Source: Pseudomonadota bacterium
GTDB taxonomy: Bacteria; Pseudomonadota; Alphaproteobacteria; Rhizobiales; Xanthobacteraceae
Reading direction: 5' to 3'
Assembly: GCA_018242205.1 (NCBI GenBank)
Contig: JAFECJ010000032.1
Location: 1-51,601, forward strand
DNA length: 51,601 nucleotides
A program made the translations under genes and the position numbers. Shown piece after piece: positions 1 through 7,153 of the stretch (its first letter is position 1; each line of letters starts with the position of its first letter). The notes beneath the pieces are model-generated. The model worked only from the letters and a program-made list of their open reading frames with translations, made no database searches and was not told the DNA's origin.

Positions 1-773
1 GTGTCGACCTGCATCTGGGTGAGGTCGGTGGCGATCAGGAACAAGGTCGGCGTCTGGAAGCTCGCCGCCACGGTCTGTCCAACGGTGACATTGCGCGACA
101 CTACGGTGCCATCCACCGGCGAGACGATGTTGGTGTAACCGAGGTTGACCTCCGCGGCGGCGAGTTGCGCCTCGCGCTGCTGGATCGTGGCCTGATCGAC
201 GCCGATCTGGGCGGCGGCTTGGTCAAGCGCGTTCCTGGCGTTGTCGAGTGCGTCGCGCGACACGGCGTTGGTCTGCGCCAGGCGGGCATTACGGTCGTAA
301 TTGAGCTGGGCGTAGGCCTGATTCGCTTTGTCTTTCTCAAGCTGCGCGCGGGCGACCGCGAGATTGGCGCGGTTCTGATCGACCACGGTCTGATACGGCG
401 CCGGATCGATCCGGGCGCAGACCTCGCCGACCTTAACCTCGGTGTTGTAGTCGCAGTGGATTTCCTTGATCACGCCAGACACGTAGCTGCCGACGATGAT
501 GGTCAGCACGGGATTGACGGTGCCGGTCGCGGTCACCGTGCGGGTGATGTCGCCGCGCGTCACCGCCGCCGTGGCGTATTGGACGCTGTTGGTACTGTCG
601 GCGTAGCGCCAGATGCCGAAGGCTGCGGCGCTGACGACAGCCGCGGCCACGGCGGCGGCGATCCAGAACCGGCTTTGCCGCGGTGGCGGCGGCGGTGCTT
701 GCGGTTTGGGAACGAGCACGACCGGGCTCGCGGCCTCGGCGCGCGCTGGATCAACGGCGGCAGGTTTATTCAT
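1..773 (-). CDS. HlyD/MacA-type periplasmic adaptor subunit (partial)
   Basis: Membrane fusion (adaptor) protein of an efflux or secretion pump, probably RND or MacB type, bridging an inner-membrane transporter to an outer-membrane channel. The frame starts at the ATG at 773 and stays open to the left edge, so only about the first 257 residues are present. Visible in order: a proline-rich cytoplasmic tail, one membrane anchor (residues about 35-55), a beta-barrel/lipoyl half-motif (TVTATGTVNPV), a long alanine/glutamine-rich coiled-coil hairpin (residues about 115-210), and the second lipoyl half starting AAEVNLGYTNIVSPVDGTV, which is the classic adaptor signature. The transporter partner would lie beyond the left edge. 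Substrate cannot be inferred. Confidence 0.9.
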   Translation of the reverse strand, partial: MNKPAAVDPARAEAASPVVLVPKPQAPPPPPRQSRFWIAAAVAAAVVSAAAFGIWRYADSTNSVQYATAAVTRGDITRTVTATGTVNPVLTIIVGSYVSGVIKEIHCDYNTEVKVGEVCARIDPAPYQTVVDQNRANLAVARAQLEKDKANQAYAQLNYDRNARLAQTNAVSRDALDNARNALDQAAAQIGVDQATIQQREAQLAAAEVNLGYTNIVSPVDGTVVSRNVTVGQTVAASFQTPTLFLIATDLTQMQVD

Positions 774-884
774 CGGCTGGCCTTTCGCGCCCCTACCCGA
801 ACAGGTAGCGCGTTGTTGGCAGCCGGCCTTTGATACCGGTCAAACCGGCGCGGCGGAGTGGGCTAAAGGGCGCGCGCCCGAGCT

Positions 885-1442
885 TTACGGCTCCAGTTCC
901 GTATCCCAGTAGAGATAGTCGAGCCAGCTATCGTGCAAGTAGTTCGGCGGGAACTGGCGGCCATTGCGGTGCAGGTGATGCACCGTTGGCTGGAACGGCA
1001 TCTGCGCCGGATGCATGTGCGCCTCGGCCATAGTCAGTGAGCCCTTGCGCAGGTTGCAGGGCGAGCAGGCGGTAATGACATTGTCCCAGGAGGTGATGCC
1101 GCCACGCGAGCGGGGAATGACATGATCGAAAGTCAGGTCGTCGCGGCTGCCGCAATATTGGCAGGAGAACCGGTCGCGCAAAAAGACGTTGAAGCGGGTA
1201 AAGGCGGGGTGTGTTGAAGGTTTGACATAGGTCTTGAGCGATACGACGCTCGGCAATCTCATCTCGAAGCTGGGGCTTCGCACCGCCTGGTCATAGTTGG
1301 CGACGATGCTGACCCGTTCGAGGAACACCGCCTTGATCGTGTCCTGCCAGGACCACAAGGACAGCGGGTAGTAGCTCAACGGTCTGAAATCGGCGTTGAG
1401 CACAAGGGCCGGAAATCCGGCTGGCGAAACGTGCACGTTCAA
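885..1442 (-). CDS. HNH endonuclease family protein
   Basis: Predicted nuclease of about 185 residues with a zinc-stabilised HNH fold. The first CxxC pair is CQYC, followed by the HNH core FDHVIPRSRGG with a downstream Asn (WDNV) and the second pair CSPC. The conserved N-terminus (VSPAGFPALVLNADFRPLS) and C-terminus (SWLDYLYWDTELEP) mark the stand-alone HNH family widespread in alphaproteobacteria. I chose the TTG at 1442 because GAGGAG lies six bases upstream and the family begins near NVHVSP; the frame also allows a TTG at 1463. No methylase, toxin partner or phage gene is adjacent, so a restriction or phage role is not supported. The biological role is unknown. Confidence 0.85.
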   Translation of the reverse strand: MNVHVSPAGFPALVLNADFRPLSYYPLSLWSWQDTIKAVFLERVSIVANYDQAVRSPSFEMRLPSVVSLKTYVKPSTHPAFTRFNVFLRDRFSCQYCGSRDDLTFDHVIPRSRGGITSWDNVITACSPCNLRKGSLTMAEAHMHPAQMPFQPTVHHLHRNGRQFPPNYLHDSWLDYLYWDTELEP

Positions 1443-1571
1443 GCGCTGCTCCTCGACCTCCAAGGACAGCCGCCGCCACGCGGCTTAGCCTCTACTAATA
1501 GGGCAGCGTGACGGGATTGTGAAGAAGACGCAAGGGGCGGGTGCCAGCGGCCCACCATCGATAGGCGCTGT

Positions 1572-2240
1572 TTATTTCCGGGCATTCAGGTGGCGGGCCA
1601 GGAACTCACCGCCATGGCGCAGGCCTTCCTGGTCGATGCCGTGGCCGATACCGCCGGAAACATGCCACTCGGTCATGAACTCCAGCGCGGCCAGCGCCTG
1701 CGCCGCGTGCATCAGCGCCTGCACCGGAATGAGCTGGTCCTGGTCGCCGTGCACCAGCAGCACAGGCGGCCGGCTCTTGATCTCGGCGGCGAATGCATCC
1801 GGATCGCCGTCCTCCGGCAAGACCAGCATGCCCGAGTAGCCGACGATCGCCGCCGGCGCGACCGGCCGACGCGGGCCGACATGCAGCGCCATCATGGTGC
1901 CCTGGCTGAAGCCGACCAGCGCCAGCGCTTCCGGCGGCAGTTCGAGCCGCTCCAGTTCGGCGTCGAGGAACCCGTTCAGCGCCGGCGCCGCGGCGTTGAC
2001 GCCGGTCCAGCGCTCGTTCGGATCGCGGAAGGTCAGCGGAAACCACTCGCGGCCGACCGGCGCCTGGCCGCAAGGCCGCGGCGCGTGCGGTGAAACGAAG
2101 GCGGCATCCGGCAACAGGTTCTGCCAGACGCGGCCGATGTCGATCAGGTCGTTGCCGTCAGCGCCGTAGCCGTGCAGGAACACGACCAGTTGTTTGGCCG
2201 TGCCGGATTTTGCCTCGAGTCGCGGACCGTCAAGTTGCAC
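1572..2240 (-). CDS. alpha/beta hydrolase, phospholipase/carboxylesterase family
   Basis: Cytosolic serine hydrolase of 222 residues, matching the usual length of the bacterial carboxylesterase/acyl-thioesterase-like family. The oxyanion segment FLHGYGADGNDLI lies near residue 25, the nucleophile elbow is GFSQG, the acid is probably in VHGDQDQLIP, and the catalytic His is in GGIGHGID. Start is the GTG at 2240 with an AGGGG-type ribosome site. It overlaps the end of the upstream glycosylase gene by 11 bases on the same strand, so the two are probably co-transcribed. The natural ester substrate is not evident. Confidence 0.87.
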   Translation of the reverse strand: MQLDGPRLEAKSGTAKQLVVFLHGYGADGNDLIDIGRVWQNLLPDAAFVSPHAPRPCGQAPVGREWFPLTFRDPNERWTGVNAAAPALNGFLDAELERLELPPEALALVGFSQGTMMALHVGPRRPVAPAAIVGYSGMLVLPEDGDPDAFAAEIKSRPPVLLVHGDQDQLIPVQALMHAAQALAALEFMTEWHVSGGIGHGIDQEGLRHGGEFLARHLNARK

Positions 2241-3003
2241 GCTTTACCCCTTTTGCCTTTTTGGCGCGTTTGGCCGTTACGGTTTTCTTCTTAGCAGACG
2301 ATTTCGTCTGCTTGATCGGCGGCCGGAGTTTTTTCGCCTTCGATGTTTTCTTCGCGGCTTCGAGGCTGATGCCCTCGCGGCGTTTGACGACGTGATAATA
2401 GGCCCACATCAGATGCGCCGCCACGCCGCGCCACGGCCGCCAGGCCTCGGCGATTTTGGTCAGCGCCTTGGGGTCGGGCCGCTTCTTCAGGTCGAGTGCG
2501 ATGCGCGCCGCCTCCGCCACGGCGAGATCGCCGGCGGGAAACGCGTCGGCATGACCGAGGCAGAACAAGAGATAGATATCCGCGGTCCACGGCCCGACGC
2601 CATGCAGCGCGGTGAGTAAAGCATGCGCCGCGTCGGCATCCATCTCGCCGACGGCGTTGAGATCGATGGTGCCGCTCGAGACCGCCTTGCCGATTTCCTT
2701 GATCGCCTTGATCTTGGCGGCGGACAGGCCGAGGCGCTTGAGCTTGTCGCTGCGCGCGGAGCGCACCGCATCGTGGTGGAACGGGTCGAAGGCCTTGAAC
2801 AGGCGGTCGCGGATCGCGGCGGCGCTGGCGGTCGATAGTTGTTGACCACAGACGATGGCGCAGAGGCCCGGATAACCGCCCTCGCGGCGGCGCAGCGCGA
2901 AGGCGCCGGCTTTGTCCGCGACCGGCGCGAGGCGCGGATCGATGCGGATCAGTTCGGCGAGGCCGGCTTCGAGATCGGACTGGGTGTGGAGGAAATGGGT
3001 CAT
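2230..3003 (-). CDS. DNA-3-methyladenine glycosylase (AlkA-like, HhH-GPD)
   Basis: Base-excision repair glycosylase that would remove alkylated purines. About 257 residues. It carries a helix-hairpin-helix followed by the GPD-type motif LHGVGPWTADIYLLF, then PAGDLAV, whose Asp is the expected catalytic residue. The C-terminus is a lysine/alanine-rich basic tail (about residues 220-257), probably a non-specific DNA-binding extension. The ATG at 3003 (MTHFLHTQ) is preferred. An in-frame ATG at 3015 exists, but that codon belongs to the palindromic repeat that fills the upstream region. The gene overlaps the downstream esterase gene by 11 bases. It is divergent from gluQ, and the intervening 135 bases are almost entirely repeat. 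Confidence 0.88.
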   Translation of the reverse strand: MTHFLHTQSDLEAGLAELIRIDPRLAPVADKAGAFALRRREGGYPGLCAIVCGQQLSTASAAAIRDRLFKAFDPFHHDAVRSARSDKLKRLGLSAAKIKAIKEIGKAVSSGTIDLNAVGEMDADAAHALLTALHGVGPWTADIYLLFCLGHADAFPAGDLAVAEAARIALDLKKRPDPKALTKIAEAWRPWRGVAAHLMWAYYHVVKRREGISLEAAKKTSKAKKLRPPIKQTKSSAKKKTVTAKRAKKAKGVKRAT

Positions 3004-3010
3004 TTTTTCC

Positions 3011-3130
3011 GTCATCGTCCGCGAATAGCCGTTCGAAGAACGGCGTTCTTTCAGAACGCCTATGAGCGGACGATCCAGCCCTTCGCTGAAATGATATAGG
3101 GCTGGATACCCTGCTTTCGCAGGGTATGAC
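3011..3130. repeat. Palindromic repeat, family A, copy 1 (extended)
   Basis: The element has the layout GTCAT, hairpin, ATCCAGC, spacer, GCTGGAT, second hairpin (ACCCTGCTTTCGCAGGGT), ATGAC. Two further copies with the same order lie at 20271-20352 and 51497-51587. In this copy the first hairpin is lengthened by a nested palindrome between GTCCGCG and CGGACG. It occupies nearly all of the region between the alkA-like gene and gluQ, so their promoters must lie in it or inside the genes. Confidence 0.85.
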
Positions 3131-3138
3131 GAGTCAGA

Positions 3139-3996
3139 ATGGCCATGCCACCCGTTTTCCGCTTCGCCCCGTCGCCGAACGGCTACCTGCATCTCGGCCA
3201 TGCGCTGTCGGCGCTGCTCAATGCCGAGGTTGCGCGCGCGACCGGCGGGCGGCTGCTGCTGCGCATCGAGGATATCGACGTCACCCGCTGCCGGCCGGAA
3301 TTCGAGGCGGCGATTTACGAGGATCTCGCCTGGCTCGGGATCGAATGGGAACAGCCGGTGCGGCGGCAGTCCGAGCATTCCGACGATTATCGCGCGGCGC
3401 TGCAGCGCCTCGAGGCGATGGATCTGATCTATCCGAGCTTCGAAAGCCGCGCCGAGATTGCGGCACTAGTGACCGAGTGCGAACGGCAGGGCCCATGGCC
3501 CCGCGATCCCGACGGCGCGCCGCTGTACCCGGGGACGGCGCGAGAAATGCCGGCCGAGGAGCGCGCGCGGCGCATCGCGGCGGGCGAGCCCTATGCGCTG
3601 CGGCTCAACATGGCAAAGGCGCTGCCGCGCGTCGGCGCGCTGTCGTGGCAGGAGGCCGAGCGCGGCCTGGTCACCGCCGATCCTGCCGCCTGGGGCGACG
3701 TCGTGCTCGCCCGCAAGGACGCACCCGCGAGCTATCACCTCGCGGTGACAGTCGACGATACGCTGCAGGGCGTCACCGACGTGGTGCGCGGGCGGGACCT
3801 GTTCCATTCAACAAGCGTGCATCGGCTGCTGCAAAGCCTGCTCGGGCTGCCCGTGCCGCGCTATCGCCACCACCGCCTGATTCTCGACGCCGACGGCCGC
3901 AAGCTGTCGAAATCCACCGCGGCGACGGCGCTGCGCCAACTGCGGGCCGACGGGTTAACCCCAGCCGATATTCGCCGCCGGGTCGGGCTCGATTGA
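3139..3996 (+). CDS. gluQ: Glutamyl-Q tRNA(Asp) synthetase
   Basis: Truncated GluRS paralogue that activates glutamate and attaches it to queuosine at position 34 of tRNA(Asp), independently of tRNA charging. 285 residues, the normal size for a GluQRS without an anticodon-binding domain. The catalytic fold shows FAPSPNGYLHLGHA (HLGH at 18-21), RIEDID (42-47) and KLSKS (255-259). The zinc knuckle known in the E. coli enzyme (two Cys, one Tyr, one Cys) is degenerate: the cysteine positions read Ser100, Glu102 and Ala134, while Tyr130 remains. Start ATG at 3139, with a second in-frame ATG two codons later. The family assignment is firm; the structural consequence of the lost zinc site is inference. 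Confidence 0.93.
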   Translation: MAMPPVFRFAPSPNGYLHLGHALSALLNAEVARATGGRLLLRIEDIDVTRCRPEFEAAIYEDLAWLGIEWEQPVRRQSEHSDDYRAALQRLEAMDLIYPSFESRAEIAALVTECERQGPWPRDPDGAPLYPGTAREMPAEERARRIAAGEPYALRLNMAKALPRVGALSWQEAERGLVTADPAAWGDVVLARKDAPASYHLAVTVDDTLQGVTDVVRGRDLFHSTSVHRLLQSLLGLPVPRYRHHRLILDADGRKLSKSTAATALRQLRADGLTPADIRRRVGLD

Positions 3997-4038
3997 CGGG
4001 GCCCGCCATGCCATGGTCCGCCGTTGGGGCAAGGGGTC

Positions 4039-5244
4039 ATGGCCAAGCGCAAGCGGGCGATCAAGAAGGCGACGAAGAAAGCGGCCCGGAAGCGGGCCGG
4101 GCGGCCGGCGCAGAGATCGCCGGCGCTGCCGCCGGTGCGCGCCATCGAGGCCGCGCTGGCCGGCATCGCCCACGACATTCGCACGCCGCTGACCGGTATT
4201 GTCGCGCTGGCAGAACTGCTGGCATCCTCCGATCTCGGCCCGCGTGAGCGCGCTTGGGCCAGCGCCGTCAAAAGCAGCGCCGATCATCTGGCGCATCTTG
4301 CGACCCTGATCGTCGATGCCGTGCGCGCCGACGCCAAAGGCCTTTTGCTGCACGACGAGCCGTTTGCACCCGGCGCATTGGCCGAAGCGGTCGGGCAGGC
4401 GCTGGCCGCGCGCGCTGGCAGCAAGGCCATCGCCGTCACGACGACGATCGCACCGGGCCTGCCGCCTTTGGTGTCCGGCGATGTGTTGCGCCTGCGCGCG
4501 GCGCTGGAAAACCTCGCCGACAATGCCGTCAAGTTCACCCACGACGGCTCGGTGACCTTGGAGGTTTCCAGCGAAAAGGCCGCGCGGGGCCGGCTGCGCC
4601 TCGTCTTCGCGTTCACCGACACCGGCGTCGGTCTGTCGCGCGCCGACATGAAGCGGCTGTTCAAGCCCTTTGCGCAAGCCAATGAAGACGTGGCGCGGCG
4701 CTATGGCGGCGCCGGGCTTGGGCTTGTCTTCGTCCGCCGCGTCGCCCGCGCCATGGGCGGCGACCTGACGGTGACGAGCGCGCCCGGCCGTGGCTCGACC
4801 TTCACCTTCACCGCCTTGGTGAAGCCGGTCGTTGCGCCGGCGTCGGGCGGCAAGACGCGGGCATCCGCGCCGGTGCGCGCGTTGACGATCCTGTGCGCCG
4901 AAGACAATCCGTTCGGCCGCGTGGTGCTGAACACGATCCTCACGGAACTCGGCCATCGCGCCGACTTCGTCGGCAGCGGCGCGGCGGCGGTCGAGGCGGT
5001 GGCGCGCGGCACTTACGACGCCGTGCTGATGGATCTGGTGCTGCCGGATATCGACGGCTGCGAGGCGACACGCCGCATTCGCGCGCTGCCCGGCGCGGCG
5101 GCGACACTGCCGATCATCGGCATTTCCGGCCGCTCCACGGTTCAGGATGAAGCGCGAGCCAAAGCGGCGGGGATGAATTTCTATTTCGTCAAACCGGTGA
5201 GCCCGGGAAAGCTGGCCGAGGCGCTCGGCGTCGCCAAGGCGTGA
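4039..5244 (+). CDS. Soluble hybrid histidine kinase/response regulator
   Basis: 401-residue cytoplasmic two-component protein. A very basic N-terminal tail (residues 1-26, Lys/Arg-rich) is followed by a HisKA dimerisation domain with phospho-acceptor His45 in IAHDIRTPLTG. A HATPase_c domain follows (N box LENLADNAVKF at about 156-166, G1 DTGVGLS at about 193, G2 GAGLGL at about 223). A C-terminal receiver domain carries the phospho-Asp in LMDLVLPD (about residue 332) and the conserved Lys in FVKPVSP. No membrane segment and no PAS, GAF or other recognised sensor domain is visible. The input may therefore come from a partner protein, or the basic tail may contact nucleic acid or membrane. No response regulator is adjacent. 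It converges on the LysR gene with a 9-base gap. Confidence 0.9.
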   Translation: MAKRKRAIKKATKKAARKRAGRPAQRSPALPPVRAIEAALAGIAHDIRTPLTGIVALAELLASSDLGPRERAWASAVKSSADHLAHLATLIVDAVRADAKGLLLHDEPFAPGALAEAVGQALAARAGSKAIAVTTTIAPGLPPLVSGDVLRLRAALENLADNAVKFTHDGSVTLEVSSEKAARGRLRLVFAFTDTGVGLSRADMKRLFKPFAQANEDVARRYGGAGLGLVFVRRVARAMGGDLTVTSAPGRGSTFTFTALVKPVVAPASGGKTRASAPVRALTILCAEDNPFGRVVLNTILTELGHRADFVGSGAAAVEAVARGTYDAVLMDLVLPDIDGCEATRRIRALPGAAATLPIIGISGRSTVQDEARAKAAGMNFYFVKPVSPGKLAEALGVAKA

Positions 5245-5253
5245 TGCCGTATC

Positions 5254-6171
5254 TCAAGTCTTGATGCGGTCCCAGGCCGGGTTGGTAAAGCGCTCGGCCA
5301 GGAAGTCGATGAAGACGCGCAGCTTCGCGGGTGGATTCCGGTTCGGCAGATAGACCGCGTAGATGCCGTCGAGCGCGAGCGTCGGCTTGTCGAGTTTGAG
5401 CCGGACCAAAGTGCCGGCGCGCAGATCATCGGCGACGATGAAAGTCGGCTCGTAGATGATGCCTTCGCCGGCGGCGGCCGCGGCGCACAGCGCGTCGCCA
5501 TTATTGGCGCGGACTGTGCCGCGCACCTCCACCACGGTCTCGCCTTTGGCGCCGAAGCGCCAGCGCCCGATGCCGGCCGTCCGTGGCAGGGTATAGCCGA
5601 GACAATTGTGCGCTTTCAGATCGGCGACGGTCTTCGGCGTGCCGCGCGCCTTGAGATACATCGGCGATGCGGCGACCGCGGTGGTGCACGGCGCCAGCCG
5701 TCGCGCGATGAGGCTCGACTCGGCAAGCTTGCCGATACGGATGGCGACATCCCAGCCTTCGTCGGCGAGATCGACGAGACGGTCGTTGAGGCCGAGCTCG
5801 ATGGTCATCTGCGGATAGCGGCGCAGGAATTCGCCGAGCAGCGGCGCGATGTGCCGGCTGCCGAAGCTGACCGGCACATTGACGCGCAGCGGGCCGCGCG
5901 GCTCGACCCGCTCGGCGGAGACGGCAGCGTCGGCCGCCTCGGTGTCGGCGAGGATACGTTCCGCCGCCTCGAGATAATTGCGGCCGGCGTCGGTGAGCGA
6001 GAGCCGGCGCGTGGTGCGGTAGAACAGCTTGACGCCAAGGCGGCTCTCCAGCGCGGCGATGTGCTTGGTCACCATGGTCTGCGACAGGCCGAGAGCGCGG
6101 GCCGCCGCCGACAGGCTGCCGAGCGCGGCGACGCGGGCAAAGACCGACATGCTGGTGAGGCGGTCGAGCAT
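5254..6171 (-). CDS. LysR family transcriptional regulator
   Basis: 305-residue LTTR. The N-terminal winged helix-turn-helix (residues 1-60; SLSAAARALGLSQTMVTKHIAALE) is followed by a LysR substrate-binding domain (about 90-300) of the subgroup related to CrgA/AaeR. It is divergent from the extradiol dioxygenase gene at 6278 with 106 bases between starts, the usual arrangement for a regulator and its target. A TAATC-N11-GATTA inverted repeat lies in that gap. The inducer is unknown. Confidence 0.9.
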   Translation of the reverse strand: MLDRLTSMSVFARVAALGSLSAAARALGLSQTMVTKHIAALESRLGVKLFYRTTRRLSLTDAGRNYLEAAERILADTEAADAAVSAERVEPRGPLRVNVPVSFGSRHIAPLLGEFLRRYPQMTIELGLNDRLVDLADEGWDVAIRIGKLAESSLIARRLAPCTTAVAASPMYLKARGTPKTVADLKAHNCLGYTLPRTAGIGRWRFGAKGETVVEVRGTVRANNGDALCAAAAAGEGIIYEPTFIVADDLRAGTLVRLKLDKPTLALDGIYAVYLPNRNPPAKLRVFIDFLAERFTNPAWDRIKT

Positions 6172-6204
6172 GGCCGTTTTATCTCACACTATTGGTATGA
6201 AATG

Positions 6205-6225
6205 TAATCTAAAATGAGCGGATTA
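6205..6225. promoter_or_regulatory. Candidate LysR operator (TAATC-N11-GATTA)
   Basis: Perfect 5-bp inverted arms separated by 11 bases, within the divergent gap between the LysR gene (start 6171) and the dioxygenase gene (start 6278). The spacing suits a LysR-type box, but the arms are short and chance occurrence is possible. Confidence 0.35.
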
Positions 6226-6277
6226 TCACACCGGGCGTTCGGGGCCATGTTCAGGGCCGACCCCAAGGAGATTCCCC

Positions 6278-7090
6278 ATGACCCTGCCAGCCCTGTTTCT
6301 GTCGCACGGTGCGCCGACCTTGCCGCTGACCGATACGCCGGCGCGCAGCTTCCTCGCCGAACTCGGTCGTACTTTGCCGCGGCCGAAGGCGATCCTCGTC
6401 GTGTCCGCGCATTGGGAGACCGACAAGCCCACCGTGAACGCGGTGGTGACCAACGACACCATCCACGACTTCTACGGCTTTCCGCGTCCGCTTTACGCCA
6501 TGCGCTATCCGGCGCCGGGCTCGGCTTCGCTCGCCGCCGACGTCGTCGCCCTGTTGAAGGACGCCGGCCTTGAGACCGGCATCGACGGCCGCCGCGGCCT
6601 CGACCACGGCGCCTGGGTGCCGCTGTCGCTGATCTATCCGGCGGCCGATATTCCCGTCGTGCAGCTTTCGATCCAGACGCAACGCGGGCCGGACTATCAC
6701 CTCAAGCTCGGCCGCGCGCTGGCGCCGCTGCGCGACAAGGACGTGCTGATCATCGGCAGCGGCAGCTATACCCACGACCTGTCGGAATTCCGCGGCCACG
6801 ACGTCAACGACCCGGCGCCGGCCTGGGTCAACATGTTCGCCGACTGGTTCGACGAGCGGCTGCAAGGCAACCGCATCGACGACCTGCTGGCCTATCGCAA
6901 GCTGGCGCCTTACGGCGCCAAGAATCACCCGACCGAAGAGCACCTGCTGCCGATTTACGTCGCGCTCGGCGCGGCCGGCGAAGCGCCGAAGGTCGAGCGC
7001 CTCCATGTCTCGTCGACCTACAGCATCCTGCGCATGGATGTTTATGCCTTCGGCACGAAGGGTGAGGTCGGACTGAAGAGCGCGGCGTAA
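6278..7090 (+). CDS. ygiD: DODA-type extradiol ring-opening dioxygenase
   Basis: 270-residue member of the class III extradiol dioxygenase family (LigB fold, DOPA 4,5-dioxygenase type), which cleaves catecholic rings using a non-haem metal. Expected metal and catalytic histidines are visible: His10 in FLSHGAP, His45 in SAHWET, His110 in GLDHGAWVPL, and the C-terminal HPTEEH near residue 217. Length agrees with E. coli YgiD. A GGAGA ribosome site precedes the ATG. It is divergent from a LysR gene that probably regulates it. The actual aromatic substrate is not known from sequence. Confidence 0.88.
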   Translation: MTLPALFLSHGAPTLPLTDTPARSFLAELGRTLPRPKAILVVSAHWETDKPTVNAVVTNDTIHDFYGFPRPLYAMRYPAPGSASLAADVVALLKDAGLETGIDGRRGLDHGAWVPLSLIYPAADIPVVQLSIQTQRGPDYHLKLGRALAPLRDKDVLIIGSGSYTHDLSEFRGHDVNDPAPAWVNMFADWFDERLQGNRIDDLLAYRKLAPYGAKNHPTEEHLLPIYVALGAAGEAPKVERLHVSSTYSILRMDVYAFGTKGEVGLKSAA

Positions 7091-7113
7091 TTGGAAGACG
7101 ATGACTGTTTTTC

Positions 7114-7137
7114 CCTCTCCCCGTAAACGGGGAGAGG
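7114..7137. repeat. Isolated family B hairpin between convergent genes
   Basis: CCTCTCCCCG / CGGGGAGAGG with a four-base loop, a 10-bp stem, in the 63-base gap between the dioxygenase stop and the ecm stop. It is the same CTCTCCC...GGGAGAG arm that begins the longer repeats at 26615, 31283 and 47264. No U-run follows on either strand, so it is not a canonical intrinsic terminator, although it may stop or stabilise both transcripts. Confidence 0.6.
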
Positions 7138-7153
7138 TGAAAGAATAGAAGCC

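Noticed and set aside
885..1442. HNH gene as part of a restriction-modification or phage packaging system
   Set aside because: No methyltransferase, terminase or other phage gene adjacent; the family is a common solitary chromosomal gene.
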